From assembly GCA_022572105.1 (NCBI GenBank), contig JACZWN010000042.1, positions 1 through 18,739 of the forward strand: a stretch of DNA of 18,739 bases, in the 5' to 3' direction. This stretch comes from Pseudomonadota bacterium (lineage in GTDB: Bacteria > Pseudomonadota > Alphaproteobacteria > Kiloniellales > J153). Positions 1-6,778 of this stretch are shown piece by piece. A model generated the notes under the pieces. It did no database searches, was not told where the DNA came from, and worked only from the letters and a program-made list of their open reading frames with translations. Each line of letters begins with the position of its first letter. Position 1 is the first letter of the stretch. Both the position numbers and the translations under genes were made by a program.

Positions 1-548
1 GGGGCCAGCGTCACCAGGCGTTCGCACCAGCCTTCGGGCCGTTTCTCGAACTGGCGGATCGGCAAGGCGTCGAAGAATTCGTTGGCGACCAGCAGCAGCG
101 GGCCGTCGGGTACTTGGTCCAGGCTCTCGTGCCAGGTCGGGCGCGCCGCGCCGGTGCTGTGCGCCAGGGTCTGCCCCTGACGGGCGCGCAGCGCCGGGCT
201 GATCTCGACGAAATGCAGGCGCAACGCGGCGCCGAACCCGGGCACGACGCGCGCGGCGCGCAGCGCGTCGGCCATCAGCGTGCCGCGCCCCGGCCCCAGC
301 TCGACCAGCAGCACCGGCTCCGGGCCGCCCATGCGCTGCCAAGTGTCGGCGCACCACAGGCCGATCAGCTCGCCGAACATCTGACTGATCTCGGGCGCGG
401 TCACGAAGTCGCCGCGCGCGCCGAAGGGATCGCCGGACATGTAGTAGCCATGGTCCGGATGCGCGACCGCCTCGGCCATGTAGTCGGCCACGGTGATCGC
501 GCCGAGGCGGGCGATCCGGGCGGCGATCAGCTCGCCGAGCGCGGTCAT
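1..548 (-). CDS. MidA/NDUFAF7-family class I SAM-dependent methyltransferase (partial, C-terminus outside window)
   Basis: About 182 N-terminal residues are visible; the gene runs off the left edge, so its length and C-terminus are unknown. The protein opens MTALGELIAARIARLGAITV and then shows HPDHGYYM, GDFVTAPEISQMFGELIG, the SAM-binding glycine motif VELGPGRGTLMADALR, and ANEFFDALPIRQFE. These are hallmarks of the DUF185 family, whose mitochondrial member NDUFAF7 dimethylates an arginine of a complex I subunit during assembly. A complex I role here is inferred from the family. The start is the ATG at 548, 40 nt after the lgt stop, so it is probably the last gene of the hldD-lgt-midA transcript. 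I am confident of the family and less so of the physiological substrate. Confidence 0.88.
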   Translation of the reverse strand, partial: MTALGELIAARIARLGAITVADYMAEAVAHPDHGYYMSGDPFGARGDFVTAPEISQMFGELIGLWCADTWQRMGGPEPVLLVELGPGRGTLMADALRAARVVPGFGAALRLHFVEISPALRARQGQTLAHSTGAARPTWHESLDQVPDGPLLLVANEFFDALPIRQFEKRPEGWCERLVTLA

Positions 549-565
549 GGCCCCCGAGTTTCCGT

Positions 566-587
566 ATCCGCCCGGGATCCGCCCGGG
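566..587. repeat. Perfect 11-bp tandem duplication just after the lgt stop codon
   Basis: The unit ATCCGCCCGGG occurs twice back to back at 566-576 and 577-587. It lies one base beyond the lgt stop codon (589-591 on the plus strand). The adjoining bases 591-599 read ATACCAAGG, the same nine bases that begin the mobile element at 17068. Confidence 0.85.
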
Positions 588-588
588 C

Positions 589-1389
589 TTATACCAAGGG
601 GCGCGCGCGCCGCGCCCAGACCACGAGGACCAAGCCGGCCAGCAGCAACGGCAGGGAGAGCCACTGACCCATGGTGGTGCCGCCGAGCAGGAACCCCAGG
701 TACGCGTCGGGCTCGCGGAACAGCTCGGCCAGCATGCGCGCCACGGCGTAGCCGATCAGGAAGGCGCCGGCCAGCGTTCCGCGGCGCTCGAGCGCGCGCG
801 CGCGGACCATCAGGTGGAGGACCAGGAGCAGCACCAATCCCTCGATGGCGGCCTCGTAAAGCTGGCTCGGATGGCGCGGCTGCGGGCCGCCGTGGGGGAA
901 GACCATGGCCCAGGGCACCTCGCTCGGCCGCCCGAACAGCTCGCCGTTGATGAAGTTGGCGATGCGCCCGAGGAACAGGCCGATGGGCGCGGCGGCGGCG
1001 ACGATGTCGGCGAGCGCCAGGACCGGCAGGCCGCGCCGGCGCGCGAACATGACCTCGGCCGCGACCATGCCGAGCAGCCCGCCGTGGAAGCTCATGCCGC
1101 CGCGCCAGATGAACAGGATCTCCTGCGGGTTGGCGAGGTAGAAGCCGGGCTTGTAGAACAACACATAGCCCAGACGGCCGCCGAGCAAGATGCCGAGCGT
1201 GGCCCACAGCAGGAAGTCGTCGAAGGCGTCCGCGCTCACGCTCTGCGGCGGCCGGGCCGCCAGCCAGCGGCAGTAGCGCCAGGCGATCAGCAGGCCCCCG
1301 ATGTAGGCCAGCGCGTACCAGCGGATCGCGAAGGGACCGATGGTAATCAGCACCGGATCGATCGCCGGAAAGTTGAGCACGCCGATCAT
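589..1389 (-). CDS. lgt: Prolipoprotein diacylglyceryl transferase
   Basis: Lgt moves diacylglycerol from phosphatidylglycerol to the lipobox cysteine of prolipoproteins, the first step of lipoprotein maturation, in the inner membrane. The 266-residue protein has about seven hydrophobic segments. Diagnostic motifs are GGRLGYV (70-76), MSFHGGLLG (99-107, with the conserved His102), the Lgt signature GRIANFINGELFGR (141-154) and RHPSQLYEA (172-180). The ATG at 1389 overlaps the TGA of hldD as ATGA, so the two are probably translationally coupled. A longer open frame extends upstream but is only a shadow of hldD. The stop TAA falls inside the sequence CCTTGGTATAA, which matches the tip of the mobile element at 17068-17330. 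Confidence 0.97.
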   Translation of the reverse strand: MIGVLNFPAIDPVLITIGPFAIRWYALAYIGGLLIAWRYCRWLAARPPQSVSADAFDDFLLWATLGILLGGRLGYVLFYKPGFYLANPQEILFIWRGGMSFHGGLLGMVAAEVMFARRRGLPVLALADIVAAAAPIGLFLGRIANFINGELFGRPSEVPWAMVFPHGGPQPRHPSQLYEAAIEGLVLLLVLHLMVRARALERRGTLAGAFLIGYAVARMLAELFREPDAYLGFLLGGTTMGQWLSLPLLLAGLVLVVWARRARPLV

Positions 1390-2399
1390 CGGTAGGGGTC
1401 CGCGGCGGCCAGGTGATCGCGGACGTAGCGCCGCACGCCGTCCTCCAGTTCGGTGAAGGGCGGCTCGTAGCCGGCCGCGCGCAGACGCTCCATCCTGGCC
1501 TCCGTGAAGTACTGGTACTTGTCCCGGATCTCCTCCGGGGTCGGAACGTAGTGGACGTTCTCGGGCTGGTCCAGGGCGGCGAACAGGGCGCGGGCCAGGT
1601 CCGCGAAGCTGCGCGCCTTGCCGGTGCCGAGGTTGAACAGGCCGTTGACCTGGCGGTTCTCGAGCAGCCAGAGCATGACCTCGACGCAGTCGCCGACCCA
1701 GATGAAGTCGCGCTTCTGGCCGCCGTCCGGGTAGTCGGGCCTGTGCGACCGGAACAGCCGCGCCGGCTCGCCGGCCGCGACCTGGCGGTACAGGTGCGAG
1801 GCGACGCTGGCCTGGGCGCCCTTGTGGTACTCGTTGGGGCCGTAGACGTTGAAGAACCTGAGGCCGGCCCACTGCAGCGGCACCGGACCGCCGTCGGCCA
1901 GCCGGCGCGCCACCCAGCGGTCGAACAGGAGCTTGCTCCAGCCGTAGGCGTTGAGTGGGCGCAGGCGCGCCAGGTGTTCGATCGAGGCGTCGTCGTCGAA
2001 GCCCTCGGCGCCGTCGCCGTAGGTCGCCGCCGAGGAGGCGTAAATGAACGGCTTGTTGTGCTCCGCGCAAAAGGCCCACAGCCGCGCCGGGAGCCGGAAG
2101 TTGGTCTCGACCAAGGCGTCGCCATCGCGCGCGGTGGTGTCGCTGATCGCGCCCAGGTGGACCAGCGCGCGCAGGCGGTCGGCCGCGCCCGACAGGAACG
2201 CCAAGAGCTGGTCCGGAGGCACCACGTCCTCGATCTCGAGCTTGGCGATGTTGCGCCACTTGCCGCCCGCGCCCGGGCCGTCCGCACCTTGGCCGTCCGC
2301 GCCCAGGCGGTCGCAGATGGCGACCCTTTCGCCGCGCTGGGCGAGCGCCGCGGCCAGGTTGGAGCCGATGAAGCCGGCGCCGCCGGTAATCACGATCAT
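1386..2399 (-). CDS. hldD: ADP-L-glycero-D-manno-heptose 6-epimerase (extended SDR)
   Basis: The 337-residue protein belongs to the extended short-chain dehydrogenase/epimerase family. The N-terminal Rossmann loop is GGAGFIGSN (6-14). FIYASSAATYG (118-128) is typical of HldD, and the catalytic Tyr-Lys pair lies in AYGWSK (Y152, K156). HldD makes the L-glycero-D-manno-heptose precursor of the LPS inner core. The protein is somewhat longer than enterobacterial HldD (about 310 residues). Part of the difference is a Gly/Ala/Asp-rich low-complexity stretch at residues 33-47. It is the first gene of a leftward operon with lgt and the MidA-like gene. Another NDP-sugar 4-epimerase is the main alternative, but the SSAATYG segment favours HldD. 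Confidence 0.88.
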   Translation of the reverse strand: MIVITGGAGFIGSNLAAALAQRGERVAICDRLGADGQGADGPGAGGKWRNIAKLEIEDVVPPDQLLAFLSGAADRLRALVHLGAISDTTARDGDALVETNFRLPARLWAFCAEHNKPFIYASSAATYGDGAEGFDDDASIEHLARLRPLNAYGWSKLLFDRWVARRLADGGPVPLQWAGLRFFNVYGPNEYHKGAQASVASHLYRQVAAGEPARLFRSHRPDYPDGGQKRDFIWVGDCVEVMLWLLENRQVNGLFNLGTGKARSFADLARALFAALDQPENVHYVPTPEEIRDKYQYFTEARMERLRAAGYEPPFTELEDGVRRYVRDHLAAADPYR

Positions 2400-2479
2400 G
2401 GCGCTCGAGGGCTCCAGGTTCCCGGGGTTCTCACCCGCATTACGTCCTCAACCCGCCTTCATATGGCCCGTCGCGGCCC

Positions 2480-2509
2480 TTTATAGAAGGCCGCTCGGCA
2501 GCGCGGCAA
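2480..2509 (-). promoter_or_regulatory. Putative sigma70-type promoter for hldD-lgt-midA
   Basis: On the minus strand TTGCCG is followed after 18 nt by TATAAA (plus coordinates 2504-2509 and 2480-2485). It lies about 80 bp upstream of hldD in the divergent hldD/ubiK interval. The match is by eye and untested. Confidence 0.35.
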
Positions 2510-2602
2510 GCACGGCTTTGGTTGAAGGCGGGCGGCCCAGGCGCCATACTGGCGCGAGCGGGCGTGTTCGCCCGCGGCTCGGAATAGGCGAGGTCCCGCG
2601 AC

Positions 2603-2941
2603 ATGCAAACCCAGAACCGTCTGCTCGACGACCTGGCCCGCGTGGCTACCGGCGCGCTGGGCGTGGCCGCGGGCATGCGCGGCGAGATCGAATTCCGCCT
2701 GCGCGACCAATTCGAGAAGATCCTCTCCAACATGGACCTGGTCACGCGCGAGGAGTTCGACGCGGTCAAGGCCATGGCCGCCAAGGCGCGCGCGGAGCAG
2801 GAGACGCTCGCCCGGCGGGTCGCCGCGCTCGAGACGCAACTGGGCGCCAAGGCTGGCAAGGGAGCCGGGCCCAAGAAGACCGCCAAGCCCAACAAGGCCG
2901 CCAAGAAGAGCGCGCGCAAAGGCACGGCCCAGAAGACCTGA
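2603..2941 (+). CDS. ubiK: UbiK/YqiC (BMFP) family ubiquinone biosynthesis accessory factor
   Basis: The 112-residue protein starts MQTQNRLLDDLARVATGALG and continues with MRGEIEFRLRDQFEKIL, NMDLVTREEFDAVKAMAAKA and a heptad-like RRVAALETQLG. This is the small helical coiled-coil layout of the UbiK/BMFP family, which helps assemble the ubiquinone biosynthesis complex and binds membrane lipid. The last 30 or so residues are Lys/Ala-rich and probably disordered. It is followed by the YbjN and proC genes on the same strand. The stop codon lies in a three-copy 22-bp tandem repeat, described separately. Confidence 0.85.
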   Translation: MQTQNRLLDDLARVATGALGVAAGMRGEIEFRLRDQFEKILSNMDLVTREEFDAVKAMAAKARAEQETLARRVAALETQLGAKAGKGAGPKKTAKPNKAAKKSARKGTAQKT

Positions 2942-2985
2942 GCGCACGGCCCAGAAGACCTGAGCACGGCGCCCAAAAAATCTGA
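2920..2985. repeat. Three tandem 22-bp units across the ubiK stop codon
   Basis: Units at 2920-2941, 2942-2963 and 2964-2985 share the pattern GCACGGCCCAGAAGACCTGA. The first two are nearly identical and the third is diverged. Each unit ends in TGA, and 22 is not a multiple of three, so the three TGAs fall in three different frames. Confidence 0.85.
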
Positions 2986-3182
2986 GCGCCCGGCCCGCCC
3001 GCGGGTTATCCACCGCCGCGGCCGAGATTTCCCGGATCGGGCTCTTGCGTGCCCCAGGCGGAGATGGCACGCTATATCTTGTAGCGAGAGGACGTACAGC
3101 CGCTATATATCGGTGCCGAGGCGCCCGCATTGTCGTTCCGGGGATCGGGCGCCGGCGCCCCATGGGGGGGTCCGGGAAGGTC

Positions 3183-3686
3183 ATGACCATCAGCGCAAGC
3201 CGGCATCGCGGCGTCCCGGCCAGTCCCATCGATGTCCTGGAGGAGCTGGTCGGCGCCAACGACTGGAGTTTCTCGCGGCACAGCGATACCGAGCTCACGC
3301 TCGAGGTTTCCGGCCGCTGGTGCGGCTATCAAATGTACTTCCTCTGGCAGCACGACATGAGCGCCCTGTTCTTCTCGTGCCGGATCGAGCAGCGCGTCCC
3401 CGAGGCCAAGCGGGCCCAGGTCTACGAGCTCCTGGCCACGGTCAACGAGGACCTGTGGATGGGCCACTTCGACCTGGTGTCGGAGGGGTCGTCCCCGATG
3501 TACCGCCACACCGTGCCGCTACGCGGCGCGGCCGGCGTCAGCGTCGAGCAGTTCGAGGACCTGATCGACGCGGCGGTGGTCGAGTGCGAGCGCTTCTATC
3601 CGGCCCTGCAGCTGGTCGTCTGGGGCGGCCGGACGATCGCCGATGCGCTGGTCATGGCGCGCATGGACACGGTCGGCCAGGCCTGA
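3183..3686 (+). CDS. YbjN domain-containing protein (putative sensory/stress-type protein)
   Basis: The 167-residue protein begins MTISASRHRGVPASPIDVLE. Conserved-looking parts are ANDWSFSRHSDTELTLEVSG, YQMYFLWQHDMSALFFSCRI and TVNEDLWMGHFDLVSE, which fit the YbjN fold, related to type III secretion chaperones. No catalytic role is known for this family. I chose the ATG at 3183 because it follows GGGAAGG at a suitable distance; the 46 extra upstream codons in the same frame show no family similarity. It sits between ubiK and proC, a common alphaproteobacterial arrangement. The upstream interval (2986-3182) holds TTGTAG and TATATA boxes 19 nt apart, a possible weak promoter. Confidence 0.85.
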   Translation: MTISASRHRGVPASPIDVLEELVGANDWSFSRHSDTELTLEVSGRWCGYQMYFLWQHDMSALFFSCRIEQRVPEAKRAQVYELLATVNEDLWMGHFDLVSEGSSPMYRHTVPLRGAAGVSVEQFEDLIDAAVVECERFYPALQLVVWGGRTIADALVMARMDTVGQA

Positions 3687-3712
3687 TCGGAGGGGCGCGC
3701 GCGAGGTCGGTC

Positions 3713-4543
3713 ATGGAAATCGGCGGCTCCCTGCTTCTGGTCGGTTGCGGCAAGATGGGCGGCGCCTTGCTCGGCGGCTGGCTCGAGCGCGGCGTCGCGC
3801 CCGGGAGCGTGACCGTGGTCGAGCCGCAAGCGGACTTGGCCGCCGGCTTTGCGGAACGCGGCGTCAACGCGGTCACCGGACCCGGCGCTCTCCCGCCCGA
3901 GGCCGCGCCCGAGGCCGCGCCCGCGGTCGTGGTGCTCGCGGTCAAGCCGCAGCAGATGGACGCGGTCCTGCCTGACTACGCCCGTTTCGCGCGCCCTGGG
4001 ACGGTCTTCCTGTCGATCGCGGCGGGCAAGAATATCGGTTATTTCGAAGGCCATCTCGGCACCGGCGCGGCGATCGTGCGCGCCATGCCCAACACCCCGG
4101 CCGCGGTCGGGCGCGGCATGTCCGTGCTCTGCGCCAACGCGCGGGTGAGCGCCGCCCAGCGCCACACCTGCGGCGATCTGCTGGCGGCGGTCGGCGAGAC
4201 CGCCTGGGTCGACGACGAGGCCCTGCTCGACCCGGTGACCGCGGTCTCGGGCGGCGGGCCGGCCTATGTGTTCCTGCTCATCGAGTGCCTGGCCGAGGCC
4301 GGCGCCGCGGCCGGGCTGCCCGCGGATCTGGCCATGCGCCTGGCGCGCGTCACCGTGGCCGGCGCCGGCGAGTTGGTGCACCGCGCCGAGGAGCCGGCCG
4401 GCACCCTGCGCGAGAACGTGACCAGCCCGGGCGGCACGACGCTGGAAGCGCTCAAGGTGCTGATGGCGCCCGACGGCCTGCAGGCGCTCATGACCCGCGC
4501 CATCGCGGAGGCCACGCGGCGCAGCCGCGAGCTGGCCTCGTGA
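3713..4543 (+). CDS. proC: Pyrroline-5-carboxylate reductase
   Basis: ProC reduces pyrroline-5-carboxylate to proline with NAD(P)H in the cytoplasm. The 276-residue protein has the normal family length. It shows the Rossmann motif LLVGCGKMGGALLGGWL (8-24), VVVLAVKPQQMD, RAMPNTPAAVGRGMSVL, and the C-terminal signature VSGGGPAYVFLLIE followed by LRENVTSPGGTTLEALKVL. The ATG at 3713 follows a GAGGTCGG ribosome site and lies 26 nt after the YbjN stop, suggesting co-transcription. The open frame starts much further upstream (3113), but that part is a shadow of the YbjN gene. Confidence 0.97.
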   Translation: MEIGGSLLLVGCGKMGGALLGGWLERGVAPGSVTVVEPQADLAAGFAERGVNAVTGPGALPPEAAPEAAPAVVVLAVKPQQMDAVLPDYARFARPGTVFLSIAAGKNIGYFEGHLGTGAAIVRAMPNTPAAVGRGMSVLCANARVSAAQRHTCGDLLAAVGETAWVDDEALLDPVTAVSGGGPAYVFLLIECLAEAGAAAGLPADLAMRLARVTVAGAGELVHRAEEPAGTLRENVTSPGGTTLEALKVLMAPDGLQALMTRAIAEATRRSRELAS

Positions 4544-4560
4544 GGGGAATGGTTTCGACG

Positions 4561-4712
4561 ATTCACCACAGCGGCACGAGAGAACCAAGTTAGATTCTCA
4601 CCACGAAGACACAAAGACACGAAAAACCTTTTGTCTGCGCGTTTTGCGCGCGGAATTCCTCTTTGTTCCTTCGTGGTGATTCGTTCCGTTTCTCTGTGCC
4701 TCTGTGGTGAAT
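4561..4712. repeat. Imperfect palindromic interspersed repeat, AT-richer than surroundings
   Basis: Outer arms at 4561-4584 and 4690-4712 pair as ATTCACCACAG-(C/A)GGCAC-type sequence. Inner arms TCACCACGAAG (4598-4608) and CTTCGTGGTGA (4669-4679) pair perfectly. The middle contains CACAAAGACACGAA. From memory this wording resembles the CACCACGAAG-type dispersed repeats of many unrelated bacterial genomes; I cannot verify copy number here. The base composition contrasts with the GC-rich neighbours. It starts 17 bp after proC and may also act as the 3' hairpin of that transcript. Confidence 0.75.
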
Positions 4713-4726
4713 CTATTTTTCCGCCG

Positions 4727-4903
4727 ATGGGCGTGCCGCCGGTCGGCCATCGCGCGGCGCCGGTCACCCTGATCGACAGCGACTTCCTGGCATTCCAGGA
4801 GATCCGGGCCGCCGCCGGCACGCCCAACGCGGTCTTCCGCCTGAAGCCCGAGGACCGGGTCGCCATGACCGGTGGCCGCATCGCCGACATCAGGCAGACT
4901 TGA
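4727..4903 (+). CDS. Hypothetical small ORF, possibly a remnant of a larger gene
   Basis: This 58-codon frame reads MGVPPVGHRAAPVTLIDSDF onward to EIRAAAGTPNAVFRLKPEDR and GGRIADIRQT. The plus-strand composition looks coding, but I do not recognise a family. There is no visible ribosome binding site; upstream is the repeat at 4561-4712, through which the frame stays open to 4631. It may be the 3' end of a gene displaced by that repeat, or a short orphan protein. The stop codon lies within a 16-bp tandem duplication. Confidence 0.3.
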   Translation: MGVPPVGHRAAPVTLIDSDFLAFQEIRAAAGTPNAVFRLKPEDRVAMTGGRIADIRQT

Positions 4904-4919
4904 CATCAAGCAGACTTGA
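4888..4919. repeat. 16-bp tandem duplication across a stop codon
   Basis: CATCAGGCAGACTTGA (4888-4903) is followed at once by CATCAAGCAGACTTGA (4904-4919), with one mismatch. The first copy ends in the TGA of the small ORF at 4727-4903. Confidence 0.9.
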
Positions 4920-4987
4920 TGGGGCTCGGGGGTTCCGCTTCGCCTGGCCGGCCATTCGGTGTTAGAATGGCCGCTTGCGAGGAGGCC

Positions 4988-5596
4988 ATGGTCAAGAAGG
5001 CCGACATCCCCAGGCACGTCATCGACACGGCCATGAAGCTGGCCGCCGAGCGCGGCTGGCGCGATCTCTCGCTGGCCGAGATCGCCGATGCGGCCAAGCT
5101 GCCGCTGTCCAAGGTCTACCCGGTGTTTCCCTCCAAGACGGCGATCCTCGGCGCCTTCTGGCGCCAAATCGACGCCGCGGTGCTGGCCGCCGAGGAGGCC
5201 GGCGCGCACGAGGGCAGCGCCCACGACCGGTTGTTCGACGCGCTCATGCGCCGCTTCGACGCGCTCCGGTCGTACCGCGAGGCCCTGGGCAACATCGTTT
5301 GCGCCGAGGCCGGCGACCCCGTCTCGGCGCTCTGCGCCCTGTGCCGGCTCAAGCGCTCCATGGCCTGCATGCTGGAGGCGGCCCGGCTGTCCGCGACCGG
5401 CCTGCGCGGGGTGCTCAGGGTCAAGGCGCTGGGCCTGGCCTATCTGGCCACGCTGCGCGTCTTCCTGCGCGACGACAGCCCCGACATGGCCGCGACCATG
5501 GCCGCCCTCGACCGCAATCTGAGCCACCTCGGGCGCCTGGCGCGCCTCTGTTCGCGGACGCAGTATCGCCCCGCCGGTGTTGCGCAAAAAACTTAG
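4988..5596 (+). CDS. TetR/AcrR-family transcriptional regulator
   Basis: The 202-residue protein has an N-terminal TetR helix-turn-helix: VIDTAMKLAAERGWRDLSLA, then EIADAAKLPLSKVYPVFPSK and TAILGAFWRQID. The C-terminal helical ligand/dimerisation domain shows no recognisable ligand signature. I chose the ATG at 4988 because GAGGAGG lies just upstream; the 24 codons before it are not TetR-like. The phasin gene is next, about 155 bp downstream, separated by its own promoter with palindromic sites. A regulatory link to the phasin is possible, but the palindromes there look more like PhaR-type sites, so the target of this TetR protein is unknown. Confidence 0.88.
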   Translation: MVKKADIPRHVIDTAMKLAAERGWRDLSLAEIADAAKLPLSKVYPVFPSKTAILGAFWRQIDAAVLAAEEAGAHEGSAHDRLFDALMRRFDALRSYREALGNIVCAEAGDPVSALCALCRLKRSMACMLEAARLSATGLRGVLRVKALGLAYLATLRVFLRDDSPDMAATMAALDRNLSHLGRLARLCSRTQYRPAGVAQKT

Positions 5597-5625
5597 TTAA
5601 TTCCCAAGAAACATGGCTCTAAGAT

Positions 5626-5646
5626 TTTTGTGCACTGCACAAAAAA
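5626..5646. promoter_or_regulatory. Perfect palindromic operator upstream of the phasin (site 1)
   Basis: TTTTTGTGCA and TGCACAAAAA flank a single C, giving a perfect 10-bp dyad just before the -35 box. It shares TTGTGCACTGCA with a second site at 5689-5700. Phasin genes of alphaproteobacteria are commonly repressed by PhaR at TGC/GCA-rich palindromes, so a PhaR-type operator is the best guess. Confidence 0.6.
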
Positions 5647-5650
5647 CCGC

Positions 5651-5681
5651 TTGACGGGTTCGTTGGGCGGGCACATATAAG
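5651..5681 (+). promoter_or_regulatory. Putative sigma70-type promoter of the phasin gene
   Basis: TTGACG (5651-5656) is followed by CATATA (5674-5679, 17-nt spacing), overlapping TATAAG (5676-5681). The pair sits exactly between the two TTGTGCACTGCA palindromes, so a repressor bound at either would overlap RNA polymerase or the transcript start. Confidence 0.55.
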
Positions 5682-5687
5682 GGTCAG

Positions 5688-5706
5688 ATTGTGCACTGCA
5701 ACATAA
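5688..5706. promoter_or_regulatory. Palindromic operator-like site upstream of the phasin (site 2)
   Basis: ATTGTGCACTGCAACATAA repeats the core of site 1. The dyad is imperfect (TTGTGCA-C-TGCAACA). It lies just downstream of the -10 region and 46 bp before the preferred start codon. Confidence 0.5.
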
Positions 5707-5751
5707 CCAACATGGACGCCGCGGAGCCGGCGGGACGAGGAGATGAAGACG

Positions 5752-6279
5752 ATGACAAAGGCAAAAGTGAAGACCGGCAACCCCTTCTTGGACGCCGATT
5801 TCGGCAGCGGCATGGATTTCGGCAAGTTCGCCGAGCAGTTCAAGCTTCCCGAGCAGTTCAAGCTTCCCGAGCAGTTCAAGTTTCCGGGCGTCGATTCAGA
5901 GGCGCTGATCGAGAACCAGCGGCGCAACCTGGAGGCCGTCACCAAGGCCAACCAGGTCGCCTTCGAGGGCGCTCAGGCCGTCGTCCAGTACCAGGCCGAG
6001 ATCCTGCGCCGGACCATGGACGAGACCACCAAGGCCGTGCAGGAGATGTCCAAGCCGGACAAGATCGAGGATGTCTGGGCCAAGCAGGCCGAGCTTCTGA
6101 AAGGGGTCTACGAGCACGGGCTCGCCAACCTGCGCGCGCTGACCGAGATGAGCACCAAGGTGAACGCCGAGGCGGCGGACCTCCTGACCCACCGCGTTTC
6201 CGACAGCCTGGGCGAGTTGAAGGGCGCCTTCGCCGCCGACAAGTCGGGCAACGGCGCCCAGAGCAAGGCCGCCCAGTAA
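5752..6279 (+). CDS. Phasin family protein (PHA granule-associated)
   Basis: Phasins coat polyhydroxyalkanoate granules. The roughly 175-residue protein shows the phasin_2 pattern: IENQRRNLEAVTKANQVAFE, GAQAVVQYQAEILRRTMDE, then long amphipathic helices with SKPDKIEDVWAKQAELLKGV and NLRALTEMSTKVNAEAADLL. Near the N-terminus EQFKLP occurs three times in tandem (last copy EQFKFP), encoded by three 18-bp repeats. GAGGAG (5737-5742) is well spaced from the ATG at 5752; the alternative ATG at 5743 abuts it. The gene is monocistronic, with its own promoter, paired palindromes and a strong terminator, which fits a tightly controlled, highly expressed granule protein. Confidence 0.9.
   Translation: MTKAKVKTGNPFLDADFGSGMDFGKFAEQFKLPEQFKLPEQFKFPGVDSEALIENQRRNLEAVTKANQVAFEGAQAVVQYQAEILRRTMDETTKAVQEMSKPDKIEDVWAKQAELLKGVYEHGLANLRALTEMSTKVNAEAADLLTHRVSDSLGELKGAFAADKSGNGAQSKAAQ
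5833..5886 (+). repeat. Three in-frame 18-bp repeats in the phasin gene
   Basis: GAGCAGTTCAAGCTTCCC occurs at 5833-5850 and 5851-5868, and again with two changes at 5869-5886. It encodes (EQFKLP)x3. The first two copies are identical at the DNA level, which suggests recent duplication. Confidence 0.9.
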
Positions 6280-6324
6280 CGGGCACGGAATTACCTCCCT
6301 AGACTGACCTCGACCCGTTCGAGC

Positions 6325-6353
6325 GGGCCGCCACGCCAGGCGGCCCTTTTTTT
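6325..6353 (+). terminator. Rho-independent terminator of the phasin gene
   Basis: GGGCCGCC and GGCGGCCC form an 8-bp stem with the loop ACGCCA, followed by seven T residues. It lies 45 bp after the phasin stop. Confidence 0.9.
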
Positions 6354-6427
6354 CGCGCCCGCCCGGCCTTGCCGCTTGCGAGGGGTCGGTGTTAGCGTCG
6401 CCGCGCCAAGGGCGGGGCGGACGGACG

Positions 6428-6778
6428 ATGGGCGGCGCGCGCGAGACGATCGGTTTCGACGATTTCCTCAAGCTCGACATCCGGGTCGGCACGGTCGTGA
6501 AGGCCGAGCCCTATCCCGAGGCGCGGCGGCCGGCGATCAGGATCTGGGTCGACTTCGGCGCCGAGCTCGGGGTCCGGAAGGCCTCGGCGCAGGTTACCGC
6601 GCACTACACGATCGAGGATCTCGTCGGCCGTCAGGTCGCCGCCGTGGTCAACTTCCCGCCCAAGCAGATCGGCAAGTTCATGTCCGAGATCCTGGTGCTC
6701 GGCGTCCCGGACGTGGGCGGCGAGATCGTGCTCCTCGGCCCGGAGCGCCGGGTCCCCGACGGTGGACGGATGTATTGA
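6428..6778 (+). CDS. CsaA-like tRNA-binding domain protein
   Basis: The 116-residue protein is a single EMAP/Trbp111-type OB-fold domain. It shows IGFDDFLKLDIRVGTVVKAE, IRIWVDFGAELGVRKASAQV, IEDLVGRQVAAVVNFPPKQI and GKFMSEILVLGVPD. This matches CsaA, a small dimeric protein that binds tRNA non-specifically and has been linked to chaperone and export activity in Bacillus. Its cellular role in proteobacteria is not settled. I chose the ATG at 6428 because the 13 codons upstream in frame are not family-like and family members begin near this point. It converges with the aldolase/dehydrogenase gene; the gap 6779-6916 shows no clear hairpin or gene. Confidence 0.88.
   Translation: MGGARETIGFDDFLKLDIRVGTVVKAEPYPEARRPAIRIWVDFGAELGVRKASAQVTAHYTIEDLVGRQVAAVVNFPPKQIGKFMSEILVLGVPDVGGEIVLLGPERRVPDGGRMY

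Noticed and set aside
545..2287. Long minus-strand frames (e.g. 545-2287 and 589-2259) spanning lgt and hldD
   Set aside because: In the overlapping parts they give Arg/Ala/Pro-rich nonsense typical of GC-rich shadow frames; only the lgt portion with its own ATG at 1389 is protein-like.
1413..2486. Plus-strand 357-codon frame antisense to hldD
   Set aside because: No recognisable motifs and low-complexity composition; it mirrors the codon bias of hldD.
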